Shown in pieces: positions 52,923 to 62,132 of a DNA stretch of 64,000 nucleotides (its first letter is position 1; each line of letters begins with the position of its first letter). Where the stretch lies: assembly GCF_036880985.1 (NCBI RefSeq), contig NZ_JBAJNO010000009.1, positions 1,736,001 through 1,800,000 on the forward strand. Direction: 5' to 3'. Position numbers and translations under genes: made by a program. Source of the DNA: Limibacter armeniacum. GTDB taxonomy: Bacteria; Bacteroidota; Bacteroidia; Cytophagales; Flammeovirgaceae. The notes below the pieces were generated by a model that saw only the letters and a program-made list of their open reading frames with translations, had not been told where the DNA came from and searched no databases.

Positions 52923-54344
52923 TCAAGTCTGGTCTATTTCTTCTTCCAGCACTCCAATTCTATTTTTCACTTCACCCCAAATAAGACGTGTCAACTCTTC
53001 AAACTTATGTTGCTCTGATTTCACTAGGTTATCTATCTGGTAAAAGAAAGGGTGTTGTGAAGGTGCTTCCACTCTTGTCCGGTAGTCCTGCTCATTGTAC
53101 AAACGCAATGAAACCGTATCCAGATTGTCGTCCACAAGGATTGCAGCCGCACCACGAAACGGTTCCTCTTTGATGGTATCTACCACCCAACCTCCTGAGT
53201 TGAAAATATGGATAGCTTTCTTAAAACCTCTGTAGGCTTGCAGTTCCTGAAAAGGTTTGTGGGTATGTCCAAAAATAAAAGTGACCTGCTCCGGAATAGG
53301 CTTATCTTTTAGCTCACGTTTCATCTGTAGCGGCAGTAGCTCCTCAATATAACACTTTAACCCGCATCTAGCATCTTCACTTAATACATTGGAAGTATCT
53401 CCCCTTTCTCTGCGTGCAATTGTCCCTACTGTTTTTGGTAGTATATAGTCCAATGCAGTCTTAATTAACCACTGCATAAATACCTTGTCAGTCACCTTAC
53501 CTGAGAAGCTTTTGGAAAACTGGCGCAACAACTCATCAAACTTTTCAGGTACCTGAATCTTGTTGTAAATAGATTCTACGTCTTTGCCAACTTCTCCGGA
53601 ACGCCCAAGAGTTGACCAAAAGAAATCAATCCATGCAAAGTTTTCTGCTTCTATATCCCAAATGTGACGTGGCTTTTCCCTATCAGGGATAATCATGGTT
53701 TTGAGTGTTGTCATCAGGGAATAAAGAGACTCTACATAATGTCCATGACTGAATACAACACATTTCTTACCTTCTGTATCCAGAATACCCAAATTTGGGT
53801 ACACCACATTAACACTTACCTTATTCTTAAGACTTGCATTCCTGTTAATCAGTCCTTTCAAAAACAAAGAAGGTACAGGGTCTGGGTTGAACATTTTAGT
53901 TGTATGCCAAGGCTCGGGTAAATACTTTTCCTTTAGTTGAGATACATAGTTCAGGTATTGTGCTTCACGGGCAGTTTCCCAAAGGTGATGGTCATGGTTA
54001 CCGGGGATAAAAATCAATTCCGAGTCAAAAACAGCTTTCTCTCCTTGAGGAAACAGTTGTTCCAAGAGTCGCTCAAACACCATCCCTGCTTCGTTCGTAT
54101 TGGCCAAAGCCAACTCCAGCAAGTCACCATTTAGAATAAGCTTCGGTTTTATTTTTCTGTTATTATTTCTGACAATAAACTTGAGGGTTTCTATCGTCTC
54201 TTTCAGGATAGGACTTGTTTCGAGGGGGGCAATCAGATTTTCATTTTTGGTTTCTCCTGATATGGAGGGTCGAAGCGGGGTCAATAAACTGTTACTTGCC
54301 CCCAAATGCATATCTGACAAGCAGATATATTGAATTTCGGACAT
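52923..54344 (-). CDS. Metallophosphoesterase
   Basis: A 473-residue cytoplasmic protein (no signal peptide) with the calcineurin-like motifs in order: YICLSDMHLGASN (Asp, His), LILNGDLLELALA, FIPGNHDHHLW, a VFSHGHYVE histidine and FIFGHTHKPF. It is longer than the minimal fold, with a central helical insert (about residues 225-330). Substrate unknown. It lies downstream of the GMC/hydrolase fusion gene, with a GC-rich hairpin between, so it may be read through from it or have its own promoter. Confidence 0.9.
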   Translation of the reverse strand: MSEIQYICLSDMHLGASNSLLTPLRPSISGETKNENLIAPLETSPILKETIETLKFIVRNNNRKIKPKLILNGDLLELALANTNEAGMVFERLLEQLFPQGEKAVFDSELIFIPGNHDHHLWETAREAQYLNYVSQLKEKYLPEPWHTTKMFNPDPVPSLFLKGLINRNASLKNKVSVNVVYPNLGILDTEGKKCVVFSHGHYVESLYSLMTTLKTMIIPDREKPRHIWDIEAENFAWIDFFWSTLGRSGEVGKDVESIYNKIQVPEKFDELLRQFSKSFSGKVTDKVFMQWLIKTALDYILPKTVGTIARRERGDTSNVLSEDARCGLKCYIEELLPLQMKRELKDKPIPEQVTFIFGHTHKPFQELQAYRGFKKAIHIFNSGGWVVDTIKEEPFRGAAAILVDDNLDTVSLRLYNEQDYRTRVEAPSQHPFFYQIDNLVKSEQHKFEELTRLIWGEVKNRIGVLEEEIDQT

Positions 54345-54373
54345 AATTGGGAAGATAAATGGGTCATAAATAT

Positions 54374-54402
54374 GCGCCTGAAGGGCATGGTCCTTCAGGC
54401 GC
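54374..54402 (-). terminator. GC-rich hairpin after the GMC-hydrolase gene
   Basis: Perfect 11-bp stem GCGCCTGAAGG/CCTTCAGGCGC with 7-base loop, 8 bp after the stop; the leftward tail is ATATTTAT, so termination is probable but not certain. Confidence 0.6.
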
Positions 54403-54409
54403 TAAAGGT

Positions 54410-57400
54410 TTAGGCTTTCACTACTCTTTCTGCATACTTCTCAAGGTGTGCAACTACATGTGGATACACATCATGAACAGCATTTTTACCAATGACACAA
54501 TCAAGGTGACCATATAATGGAATCACATGCCTGTCATACTTGTCTGCACCATTCAGTTTACACAGTCGTTCAAATGACTTTTCTGTTGATTCAGGAATAA
54601 ATACCCTGTTCTTTTCTCCATGAATAAAGGTGATTGGCAAGTTGAGCAATTCCTCTACTTTTGGCAGGTAAACATCCTCTCCATTCTCTCCAACCAAATA
54701 CGTATGACGCATAATCTCTGCAAGTTGCTTATAAGTCGTCATATTGGTGATTCCATATATCTCATGGGATGCCTCCAAGGTTTCCTGATTCAGGTTATAC
54801 TTCTCATTGAGCGGTGCAAACATAAAGTTGATCCTGTTGTACACTGCATTATTGGATTCATTATCAATCGCAGCTGAATATACTTTCACCAATTTGTTGT
54901 ATACCCTGCCCACAATTCCTGTATTCTGATCGGTATAAGCATTCATGGTACTGAATCCTAAAGAATCAAGTAAACTTGGCAAGTGCAAAGAGGCTTTCAG
55001 CTTGGTTTGAGGTGCTCCTATCATATCTGTTCCAATCTGCATTCCCACAATGGAGGCTATTCCTTCCAACCCTTGTAGCATGGAGGTGAAAAATGTAACC
55101 GATCCAACACAATGAGCAATGACATGTACAGCAGGGGCTCCTGTCATTTTCCGGATATAATCGACCGCAGGCTGATAGTCATTGGCGGCTATCCAATCCA
55201 CACTCCATTGTTTGGAAGATGACGGAAGTTCAACACTTGTACGGTAATCAATCAGCCAGACATCATACCCATGTGTACAGAGATATTCCACCATATTGGT
55301 TTCTATGGTATCAAGTGCATAGATAAAACTCGAAACACTAAAACCATGTGATAACATCACAGGTCCTTTTCTCCCTCCATGATAACGTGTCAACTTTAAG
55401 GTCACACCATCCTTGGCATTGAAATAAGCTACTTCAGGTGCTGGAGCCCGCAGTGGACGCCTCTTTCTCGGAGGTGCTTTAGGGTTCAACAGGTTATCCC
55501 TTGCGAACACTCCTCCATAAGTTTCAAACAGCTCACCCGCAAAGAATCGCCCAAAGGCTGCCAGCGTTTGAAGCTTTTGGGTGTTAGAGGTTGCATTGAT
55601 TACCCTCATGGTCGTCATCTGCTTCAAGAAATCCGTAGTTGCAATCTTTAGAATTCCCTTTCCCACTTCCTGCTCATCAGGCATACTGTACAATGTCACG
55701 TACAGTGTAGTTGTATCAGACCAAAGATCAAGACCTCTGTCATTTCTTATCACCTTATACCCCTCAAGTCTATAATGTTTGCCTTCTTCTGTATCAAGGT
55801 TCATCAGGTAATGCATATTCCGTGTTTCCATCTGGGTAGCATCCTCTGTAAATAGGTTGAATGCTCCACGAGTGACGGTAATTGGCTTGGAAGAGATCAA
55901 TGGACAACTTACTGTCCCAATCATTTCCGCTGCATGTTCCCTGTTCTCAATCAGTGAGACCACATCTTCTGCTACTACCGTCATGGTAAAAGAGATAGGG
56001 GTTCCGTTCTGTTTCCCCATTTCTGCGGCAAACTCAAAGTCCAGATTCTCTCCCATAGAGATATACCCTTTCATAGTTTCAGTAAACTGAATACCTAGTT
56101 TGTCAGGTGTGGAAGGCTTGGCTTGAGGTACATGTTTCAGACTATAGTCAATCGTCCAGCCATGCTGCTTGGCAATCTGCATACAGCTTCTTTCTGCCAA
56201 AGCCGAAATCGTTAATAACGGGTTTACTCCTAATGAAACAGGTATTACGGCACCATCACAAACATACAACCCCTTATGAAGGGCATCAGAGTTTTCTCCT
56301 GTATAAACCTGTCCCTTATGGTCTACCACCCCTCTTGAAGCATCACCTGACATAGCACAACCTCCCAATGGATGTACAGTAATCAGGTTGTGGTCAAATG
56401 ACTCAGACCAAATAGGTTTTTTTACATATGTACCGCCCAAAGCAGCGGTTGCCTTGAGCATATCCTTATTGGCTTTCACAAAATTTGATTGTTCTCCTAC
56501 ATCCTTCCAATCAATCCGTAGACGACCGTTCTCCTGCAATTGCATCTTTCCATTGGCATCATCATGAGACATGGTCAGGTAGGTTTGCGTATTTCGTGCA
56601 GCTCCATGGTACACTCCTCTAGTCAGGCTTTCCCATACCCTTGCTTTTTCTTTCAGGTTATCCAACCATCCATCATCAGTATCCTCACCAACTAGCTTGG
56701 CTGTAGTCGCCATCATCATTGGAAAAATATCACCCAAGGCAGCAGGCACTGAACCTTCTTCCAAAATAGATCCTTCCGAAAGGTCTTCCGTATTTTTCCG
56801 CATATCAATCACGCTCGTAATACAAGGACCTACAGGGTTATTGGTATCTTCTTTCTTACTCCCCGTTCCAATACCATTGATTGCTTGATCATTGTTATAG
56901 CCAAAGCCCAACACGTCTCCATTTCCAGAAAAACGTTCTCCCAACCTGTCAGAAACTTTGAGTCCCATTTGCTTGGAACGAAGCAATATCTCAGACGAAC
57001 CCAATGTTCCTGCACCCAGAATAACCATGTCAGCCCTGACAACCAATGATGGCGCATCAAACCGCTCCCTACCCGAACGCAATACTTGATAGTGAATCAA
57101 CCATTTATCTTCTTTTTTCTCAAGGTACTGTACTTCGACTTCCGTAAAAATCTCTGCCCTATGATTGACAGCATCGGGCAAATAGTTCATCAGTGTTGTA
57201 TTTTTAGCCTGATGGTTACAACCCGAAACGCAATCGCCACAGTTATTACACGGACGCTGTTCTACACCTATATGGTTTACTCCATCAATATCAAAATTGA
57301 CATTAATCTCGGTCTTGTAAAACCGCTCTCCCATAGCCCTTGCTGACTGTTTGTGAGCTTCCATCTTTTTCAATGGAGGATAACTTGAAGGGTATACGTT

Positions 57401-57847
57401 AGGCTTCAGCATCTCCTTGGCTAATTGATAGCCCTTTTCCAATTCACTTTCAGCTTGTTCACTTTCCTTCCGTATCTCCTCAGGCCATATCTCATGCTGG
57501 AATATCCTGAAATCAGGCTTAATCGATACATTGGCATTAATTAGGGATGTTCCTCCCAGTCCGCAACCAACCAAGACATTGATATCTTTTCCCACATGGA
57601 AATCAAACAAACCTGTTCGGGAACCAATATGCTTTTCAGGGGCATTGAATTGTATTTCGGAAGCAGCTTCCAAGGTAGAATCAGGATACTCTCCTGAAAG
57701 AAACTCTTTTCCTCTTTCCAAAACACAAACTTTTTGTCCGGCACGGGACATTCGGGAAGCAGCAATGGAAGCGCCATAACCAGAACCTATTACGACAATG
57801 TCATAATGCTCCTTGATACGCTCCACAGGAGTGGATATTCGGCTCAT
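54410..57847 (-). CDS. GMC-type FAD oxidoreductase fused to an alpha/beta hydrolase
   Basis: A 1145-residue cytoplasmic fusion. Residues 1-560: GMC oxidoreductase with FAD loop VVIGSGYGASIAASRMSR (about 19-36), GCGLGGTSLINANVS, a CNNCGDCVSGCNHQAKNT iron-sulfur-like Cys cluster and HPLGGCAMS near the end, the features of cholesterol oxidase-like proteins. Residues about 580-800: a beta-rich linker domain. Residues about 810-1145: alpha/beta hydrolase with VMLSHGFSVSSFIYALD, the elbow AHCVGS (Cys913 in the nucleophile position where Ser is usual) and PLYGHLD with His1114. The acid residue is not clear (HGEKNRVF). Such fusions are thought to act on steroid- or lipid-like alcohols and their esters. 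Cys in the elbow is found in PhaC-type polymerases and some thioesterases. Confidence 0.88.
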   Translation of the reverse strand: MSRISTPVERIKEHYDIVVIGSGYGASIAASRMSRAGQKVCVLERGKEFLSGEYPDSTLEAASEIQFNAPEKHIGSRTGLFDFHVGKDINVLVGCGLGGTSLINANVSIKPDFRIFQHEIWPEEIRKESEQAESELEKGYQLAKEMLKPNVYPSSYPPLKKMEAHKQSARAMGERFYKTEINVNFDIDGVNHIGVEQRPCNNCGDCVSGCNHQAKNTTLMNYLPDAVNHRAEIFTEVEVQYLEKKEDKWLIHYQVLRSGRERFDAPSLVVRADMVILGAGTLGSSEILLRSKQMGLKVSDRLGERFSGNGDVLGFGYNNDQAINGIGTGSKKEDTNNPVGPCITSVIDMRKNTEDLSEGSILEEGSVPAALGDIFPMMMATTAKLVGEDTDDGWLDNLKEKARVWESLTRGVYHGAARNTQTYLTMSHDDANGKMQLQENGRLRIDWKDVGEQSNFVKANKDMLKATAALGGTYVKKPIWSESFDHNLITVHPLGGCAMSGDASRGVVDHKGQVYTGENSDALHKGLYVCDGAVIPVSLGVNPLLTISALAERSCMQIAKQHGWTIDYSLKHVPQAKPSTPDKLGIQFTETMKGYISMGENLDFEFAAEMGKQNGTPISFTMTVVAEDVVSLIENREHAAEMIGTVSCPLISSKPITVTRGAFNLFTEDATQMETRNMHYLMNLDTEEGKHYRLEGYKVIRNDRGLDLWSDTTTLYVTLYSMPDEQEVGKGILKIATTDFLKQMTTMRVINATSNTQKLQTLAAFGRFFAGELFETYGGVFARDNLLNPKAPPRKRRPLRAPAPEVAYFNAKDGVTLKLTRYHGGRKGPVMLSHGFSVSSFIYALDTIETNMVEYLCTHGYDVWLIDYRTSVELPSSSKQWSVDWIAANDYQPAVDYIRKMTGAPAVHVIAHCVGSVTFFTSMLQGLEGIASIVGMQIGTDMIGAPQTKLKASLHLPSLLDSLGFSTMNAYTDQNTGIVGRVYNKLVKVYSAAIDNESNNAVYNRINFMFAPLNEKYNLNQETLEASHEIYGITNMTTYKQLAEIMRHTYLVGENGEDVYLPKVEELLNLPITFIHGEKNRVFIPESTEKSFERLCKLNGADKYDRHVIPLYGHLDCVIGKNAVHDVYPHVVAHLEKYAERVVKA

Positions 57848-58045
57848 TTTTTTGGGTTACTTTAAATTTGAAAGTCAGAATTTGCAGCTGATTTTTGGGT
57901 AGGACTTATTTTGACAGCTACAGATCAATTCTATTTTACTGAATTCCTCAACTGAAATGATTTTGTAGAAATAATATAGAAAAAAAAGTAGACAGAGGAT
58001 GGATAATAATAATATTTTCCAGACAGAAATATGCTGATTTTCAAT

Positions 58046-58924
58046 TTATCCCAACAACTTATTCAAAACAGCTCTAACATCACCAAAGTAACTCACTCCA
58101 AACAAGTTAACATGCACCATAAGTGGGTAGATATTATATATAGGAACTCTCTCTTCAAAACCTTTATCCAATGGAAAGTTATCTTGATAAGCAGTATAAA
58201 AGGCACGGTCAAACCCTCCAAACAATAAGGTAAAAGCTAACTCCATTTCACGGTGTCCATAATAGACTGCAGGGTCTATCAAGCATGGGGGATCATTTGA
58301 AGCCATGACATTTCCACTCCATAAATCACCATGTAACAGCGACGGTTTTTCAGTTGGAAAAATACCTTTCAATTTCTCTTTTAGCTCAGAAAGCATTGCC
58401 AAATAGTTTTGGTTAATCACTCCATTTCTACAAGCTAATTCAAACTGTGGGCGCAAGCGTTGGTCTATGAAAAATGTCAACCAGTCCTTATGCTGGTGAT
58501 TATACTGTGACAGCGAACCAATAAAATTATCATACTCCAGCCCAAACTGATTACTCCTAAATCGATGTAACTCAGCCAATCCTTCACCCAGTTTTTTCCA
58601 ATACAATTGACTGGCAACTGAAGGCGGTAAATACTCCATGACAATAAATGCCCTATCCTGACAAACACCCGTTCCGACAACCTCAGGTACTTTCAATTGA
58701 GTTGCACTTTTCAATAACTCTAACCCTTTGGACTCCACCTCAAACATATGTTCTCCATGACGGCTATTTGATTTTAAGAAAAAGTATCCATCCTCCGTCT
58801 CCAATCGAAAAGCATCATTGATTGAGCCTCCTGTCACGTTTTTTATACTTTTCAACGTGACAGCCTTCCCCAACACATTTGTCAAGGCTGTTTTAAAGAA
58901 ATTGTGTTGATTGGTATCGAGCAT
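58046..58924 (-). CDS. Fructosamine-kinase family protein
   Basis: A 292-residue kinase-like protein. NVTGGSINDAFRLETEDGYFFLKSNS is the nucleotide-binding strand with the conserved Lys in FLK, MEYLPPS corresponds to the hinge, LLHGDLWSGNV is the catalytic loop (HGDLWxGN, typical of fructosamine/ketosamine-3-kinases) and LIDPAVYYGHREMELAF is the metal-binding DPA block. These enzymes phosphorylate sugars attached to protein amines so that they detach (deglycation). The bacterial homologues have the same motifs. Leftward, divergent from the beta-barrel gene at 58970. Confidence 0.92.
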   Translation of the reverse strand: MLDTNQHNFFKTALTNVLGKAVTLKSIKNVTGGSINDAFRLETEDGYFFLKSNSRHGEHMFEVESKGLELLKSATQLKVPEVVGTGVCQDRAFIVMEYLPPSVASQLYWKKLGEGLAELHRFRSNQFGLEYDNFIGSLSQYNHQHKDWLTFFIDQRLRPQFELACRNGVINQNYLAMLSELKEKLKGIFPTEKPSLLHGDLWSGNVMASNDPPCLIDPAVYYGHREMELAFTLLFGGFDRAFYTAYQDNFPLDKGFEERVPIYNIYPLMVHVNLFGVSYFGDVRAVLNKLLG

Positions 58925-58936
58925 CTGAAATTATTA

Positions 58937-58944
58937 TAACTTTG
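58937..58944 (+). promoter_or_regulatory. Candidate -7 element (TAACTTTG) for the beta-barrel gene
   Basis: Exact match to TAnnTTTG, 26 bp before the ATG at 58970, in the 45-bp divergent gap. Confidence 0.4.
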
Positions 58945-58969
58945 TTGAGTTAAAACATGATACTTCTGC

Positions 58970-59686
58970 ATGAATAAAGCAATATATATATTTTCGCTTA
59001 TCATTGGTTTTACCTTTTTTAGCCAAGTAGCCTCAGCACAACAAAATATGCTGCAAAAAGGTCAGTTTGCCGCAGGTCTCAGAGGCGGTATTTTACTACC
59101 TTCCATGACTTTTTCGCCTGGTATTGCCCAACTGAGTTTGAATACACAAACAGCTGGTGTTATTTTCCAATATTTCAAAGAGAAGAAAATTGGATTGCAA
59201 TGGGAAGTAAACTACGAAACCAAAGGATATCAAGAAGCCATCAGCCAAGGAGTCGCTCTTTACAAAAGAGAGTTTGATCAAGTGGCTGTCCCGGTTTTGG
59301 CACATATTTATTTTCCCATCAAAAGGGTACATATATTCGTCAATGCAGGAGCACAGGCAAATTACCTGCTAGATGAAAGTAGCGAAGTCTATGGAGACCT
59401 CTCTGAACAACGCTATGACTATTTCGACAGAGAACCTCACCAACTTTCCGTTGACCTTGTGGTAGGTGGTGGACTGTCTGTACTGACAGGAATTGGACAT
59501 TTTCAATTGGAAGCCCGCTATTTTGCTGGAATGACTGATAGCCTTGAAAGACCTGAACGTACATCATCGGAGTCTGCCTATTTTCAAGGTGCCAATATCT
59601 CATTCGCTTACCTAATTCCGATTACAGGATGGAAAAACAATAAAACCATGGGAGAGCTACAAGAAGAGAAAGTTAAAAATCAGTAG
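58970..59686 (+). CDS. Outer-membrane beta-barrel protein (PorT-like)
   Basis: A 238-residue protein with signal peptide (about 1-24, VASAQQ). Amphipathic strands recur through the mature part: GQFAAGLRGGILLPSMTF, TAGVIFQYFKEKKIGLQWEVNYE, VAVPVLAHIYFPI, VHIFVNAGAQANYLL, LVVGGGLSVLTGI, FQLEARYFAGMTDSL and NISFAYLIPI. This is the PorT/outer-membrane_beta-barrel_2 type. The last 20 residues (GELQEEKVKNQ) form a charged tail beyond the barrel, which is unusual. Function unknown. Own promoter and terminator. Confidence 0.85.
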   Translation: MNKAIYIFSLIIGFTFFSQVASAQQNMLQKGQFAAGLRGGILLPSMTFSPGIAQLSLNTQTAGVIFQYFKEKKIGLQWEVNYETKGYQEAISQGVALYKREFDQVAVPVLAHIYFPIKRVHIFVNAGAQANYLLDESSEVYGDLSEQRYDYFDREPHQLSVDLVVGGGLSVLTGIGHFQLEARYFAGMTDSLERPERTSSESAYFQGANISFAYLIPITGWKNNKTMGELQEEKVKNQ

Positions 59687-60026
59687 TACAACATCTCCTT
59701 TAACCTAAAAGGCTTCTGAATGATCTGATTCAGAAGCCTTTTTTATTGATTAAATAGTACAATTGTATCCGTTAGTTGATAATCTAAAAACCTTGTTTAA
59801 TTACTTTATATTTTTTTACCACGATTTACAATCTCATTATCAAGTACATACATTCACGATTAACACAAATTATGAATAACTGTTCATTTTTTTTTAAACA
59901 TTTGCCCTAATCCATACGTTTTCGCACTACTAACAGCTTAATACTCGACTAACCCCCTCATCTCGAAACCAAATAAACTAACTACCTGTTCATTACAGGT
60001 TTTTTTTAATAGCAAAAACTAGATTA
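59687..60026 (+). other. Intergenic region with terminator and leader
   Basis: The 340-bp gap contains the terminator of the barrel gene at its left end and, just before the ATG of the thioredoxin-like gene, a short 5-bp hairpin (ACCTG/CAGGT, 59984-60000) followed by TTTTTTT. The latter could be a weak terminator/attenuator. Between, only A+T-rich sequence. Confidence 0.4.
59707..59745 (+). terminator. Rho-independent terminator
   Basis: Stem AAAAGGCTTCTGAA/TTCAGAAGCCTTTT with 10-base loop and T-run. Confidence 0.85.
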
Positions 60027-60671
60027 ATGAAAAAGCTTTTAGTACTTGTACTGCTCGTAGTACAAGGCTGTATTGTTGCCACAATTTTTTGGGAACAAGA
60101 ATACAAGTATGTTCAGCCGACTCCAATTCCGGAAAATCACCGAGAAGTTGAAGTTGGGAGCAATATTGATTTCAGTCATACTGCTCTTGCCTCTATCTCA
60201 ACTCCTCTATTTATACACTATTTCAATGATGAGTGTCCTTGCTCACGTTTTAACCTCAAGCATTTCCGCAGCATCTACAACAAGCATAAAAATGATTTAA
60301 ACTTTGTGGTAGTTGTTGAAGATGGAAAAGACCCAACAACTATTGCTGAAGCATTTCCTGAAGGAATCCACATTATCACTGACACACCTGACGCTAAAAT
60401 TGCACTTGTATGTGGCATATATGCCACCCCTCAAGCTGTCATCATTGACCAGCAACATCAACTTTACTACAAGGGAAACTTTAATAAAGCGCGCTATTGC
60501 ACACAGCCTACTTCAAACTATGCACAACAGGCTGTAGAAGACTTTATTGGCGGAAAGCCCGCTCCCTTCTTTGGTTGGAGTGCTGTTCAAGCATATGGCT
60601 GTTCACTTTCAGTCTATGACAGTTCTAATTCAAACAACATAATTCAGACTCTACTTACTGACTTCAACTAA
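60027..60671 (+). CDS. Membrane-anchored thioredoxin-like protein
   Basis: A 214-residue protein with an N-terminal hydrophobic anchor (about residues 4-21; VVQGC at 12-16 could serve as a weak lipobox). The domain that follows looks like a thioredoxin fold: TPLFIHYFNDECPCSRFNLKHFRS, with Cys70 and Cys72 in a CPC arrangement in place of CxxC, and TPQAVIIDQQHQLYYKG as the cis-Pro strand. Similar to DUF6436-type or redoxin-like proteins. A CxC motif is rare in thioredoxin folds and could favour a different redox potential or metal binding. It is translated 10 bp before the SpoIIE phosphatase, so the two form an operon. Confidence 0.78.
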   Translation: MKKLLVLVLLVVQGCIVATIFWEQEYKYVQPTPIPENHREVEVGSNIDFSHTALASISTPLFIHYFNDECPCSRFNLKHFRSIYNKHKNDLNFVVVVEDGKDPTTIAEAFPEGIHIITDTPDAKIALVCGIYATPQAVIIDQQHQLYYKGNFNKARYCTQPTSNYAQQAVEDFIGGKPAPFFGWSAVQAYGCSLSVYDSSNSNNIIQTLLTDFN

Positions 60672-60681
60672 ACACTTACAA

Positions 60682-62085
60682 ATGACTCAGGATAATTCGT
60701 ATTACCAGTCTATTAAGCAGAAAGCTGACACTTCCATGCAGCTGCTACTTATTTCTAACTTTCTTTTGGGACTTTTTCTGGCAACATTCTACGACACTTG
60801 GTTTGTCGGTATAGGTGTTGGAGGAATTTGTCTATCAGCTTTCTTTTTAAGCAAAATCGCCTTACCAAAGTCAACTTTATACCAATATGTAGCCGCTATT
60901 GTGTTGGCTGTATTCGTGGCTCAATACATATACCAGATGCATGGTCTGTTTGAGATGCACTTTTTTGCCTTTATTTTTTCCACTTTTCTGATCAGTTACC
61001 AGAAGTGGATACTTCAAATTCCATTTATTCTGACCGTTTCCTTACATCACGCCACTTTTGCCTATGCACAGTTTGCTGGCAAGCCAAATGTCTATTTCAC
61101 TCAATTGGACTATATGGATGCACAAACCTTTGCTTTCCATATGACATTGGCTACTGTAGTGGTAGTGGTATCTGGGTATTGGTCTTACTCTTTTGATAAA
61201 CGGAACAAGAGAGACAGTGAGCAAAAGGACAGGATCAGCCAGCTTTATAACGACTCTATACAAAACAAGCGTAAGATGCAGGAAAGCATCAACTACGCTC
61301 AAAAAATACAGAACCTGATTCTTCCAAAAATTGAAGGGATCAGGGCATACTTACCTTCAGCAATGTTGTTGTACAAACCTAAGGATATCGTAAGTGGAGA
61401 TATTTTTTGGTTTACACAAAAGGGGCATATCAACTTGATTGGAGCTATTGACTGTACAGGACATGGCGTCCCGGGGGCTTTTATGAGTATTCTGGCTACA
61501 GAAAAGCTGAATGAGATTGTACACACACGGGGTATCGTTGAGCCTGCCAAAATACTGGAGCTTTTGGATGACAGCATCCAACATACACTCAAACAAAGAG
61601 AATCTGGTAACAGAGATGGCATGACAATATCACTCTGCTCCATAGACCGCAAAAACAAGTCTCTCCAATTTGCTGGTGCCAAAAGCTCATTGGTGATAAC
61701 AGAACAAGACTACGTACGTGAAATAAAAGGGGATAAAAACCCAATCGGTAGGTGGGTAAGCGATGGTGTCAGCCAATTTACACAACATGATATCACATTA
61801 GAAAAAGGACAGTACTTCTATATGTTCTCTGATGGCTATCAAGACCAGTTTGGTGGACCTGACAACAAAAAATTTGGTAAAAACAAATTGCTAAACCTTA
61901 TCGGTCAACTATCAGAAAATATGTACACTCCTTCTGAGCAACGTATGCTATTTGAAGATACTTTCAATGAATGGAAAGGTGAAAAGTCACAGATAGATGA
62001 TATCCTGATCATTGGCTTCTCTTCCAATGATATACTGGCTATCAGTTCAAGCCAACTGCCGAAATCGGCAGATATGGTGCTGTAA
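60682..62085 (+). CDS. Membrane SpoIIE-type phosphatase
   Basis: A 467-residue protein. The N-terminal third holds five to six membrane helices (about residues 18-36, 40-60, 68-85, 90-112, 115-135, 145-170), then a coiled coil and the SINYAQKIQNLILP linker, then the PP2C/SpoIIE domain (about 225-450). Catalytic motifs: KDIVSGDIFWFTQ, GAIDCTGHGVPGAFMSILAT, RDGMTISLCSID and SDGYQDQFGG. The linker and phosphatase closely resemble the protein at 50609, while the sensor half differs, so the two are paralogues with different inputs. Operon with the thioredoxin-like gene; a redox or membrane-stress input is possible but unproven. Confidence 0.92.
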   Translation: MTQDNSYYQSIKQKADTSMQLLLISNFLLGLFLATFYDTWFVGIGVGGICLSAFFLSKIALPKSTLYQYVAAIVLAVFVAQYIYQMHGLFEMHFFAFIFSTFLISYQKWILQIPFILTVSLHHATFAYAQFAGKPNVYFTQLDYMDAQTFAFHMTLATVVVVVSGYWSYSFDKRNKRDSEQKDRISQLYNDSIQNKRKMQESINYAQKIQNLILPKIEGIRAYLPSAMLLYKPKDIVSGDIFWFTQKGHINLIGAIDCTGHGVPGAFMSILATEKLNEIVHTRGIVEPAKILELLDDSIQHTLKQRESGNRDGMTISLCSIDRKNKSLQFAGAKSSLVITEQDYVREIKGDKNPIGRWVSDGVSQFTQHDITLEKGQYFYMFSDGYQDQFGGPDNKKFGKNKLLNLIGQLSENMYTPSEQRMLFEDTFNEWKGEKSQIDDILIIGFSSNDILAISSSQLPKSADMVL

Positions 62086-62093
62086 TCAAACAG

Positions 62094-62131
62094 AAACCCC
62101 AACCTCCTACAATATGGGGGTTGGGGTTTTC
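62094..62131. terminator. Bidirectional terminator
   Basis: Stem AAACCCCAACC/GGTTGGGGTTT with A- and T-runs, between the converging phosphatase and response-regulator genes. Confidence 0.85.
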
Positions 62132-62132
62132 C

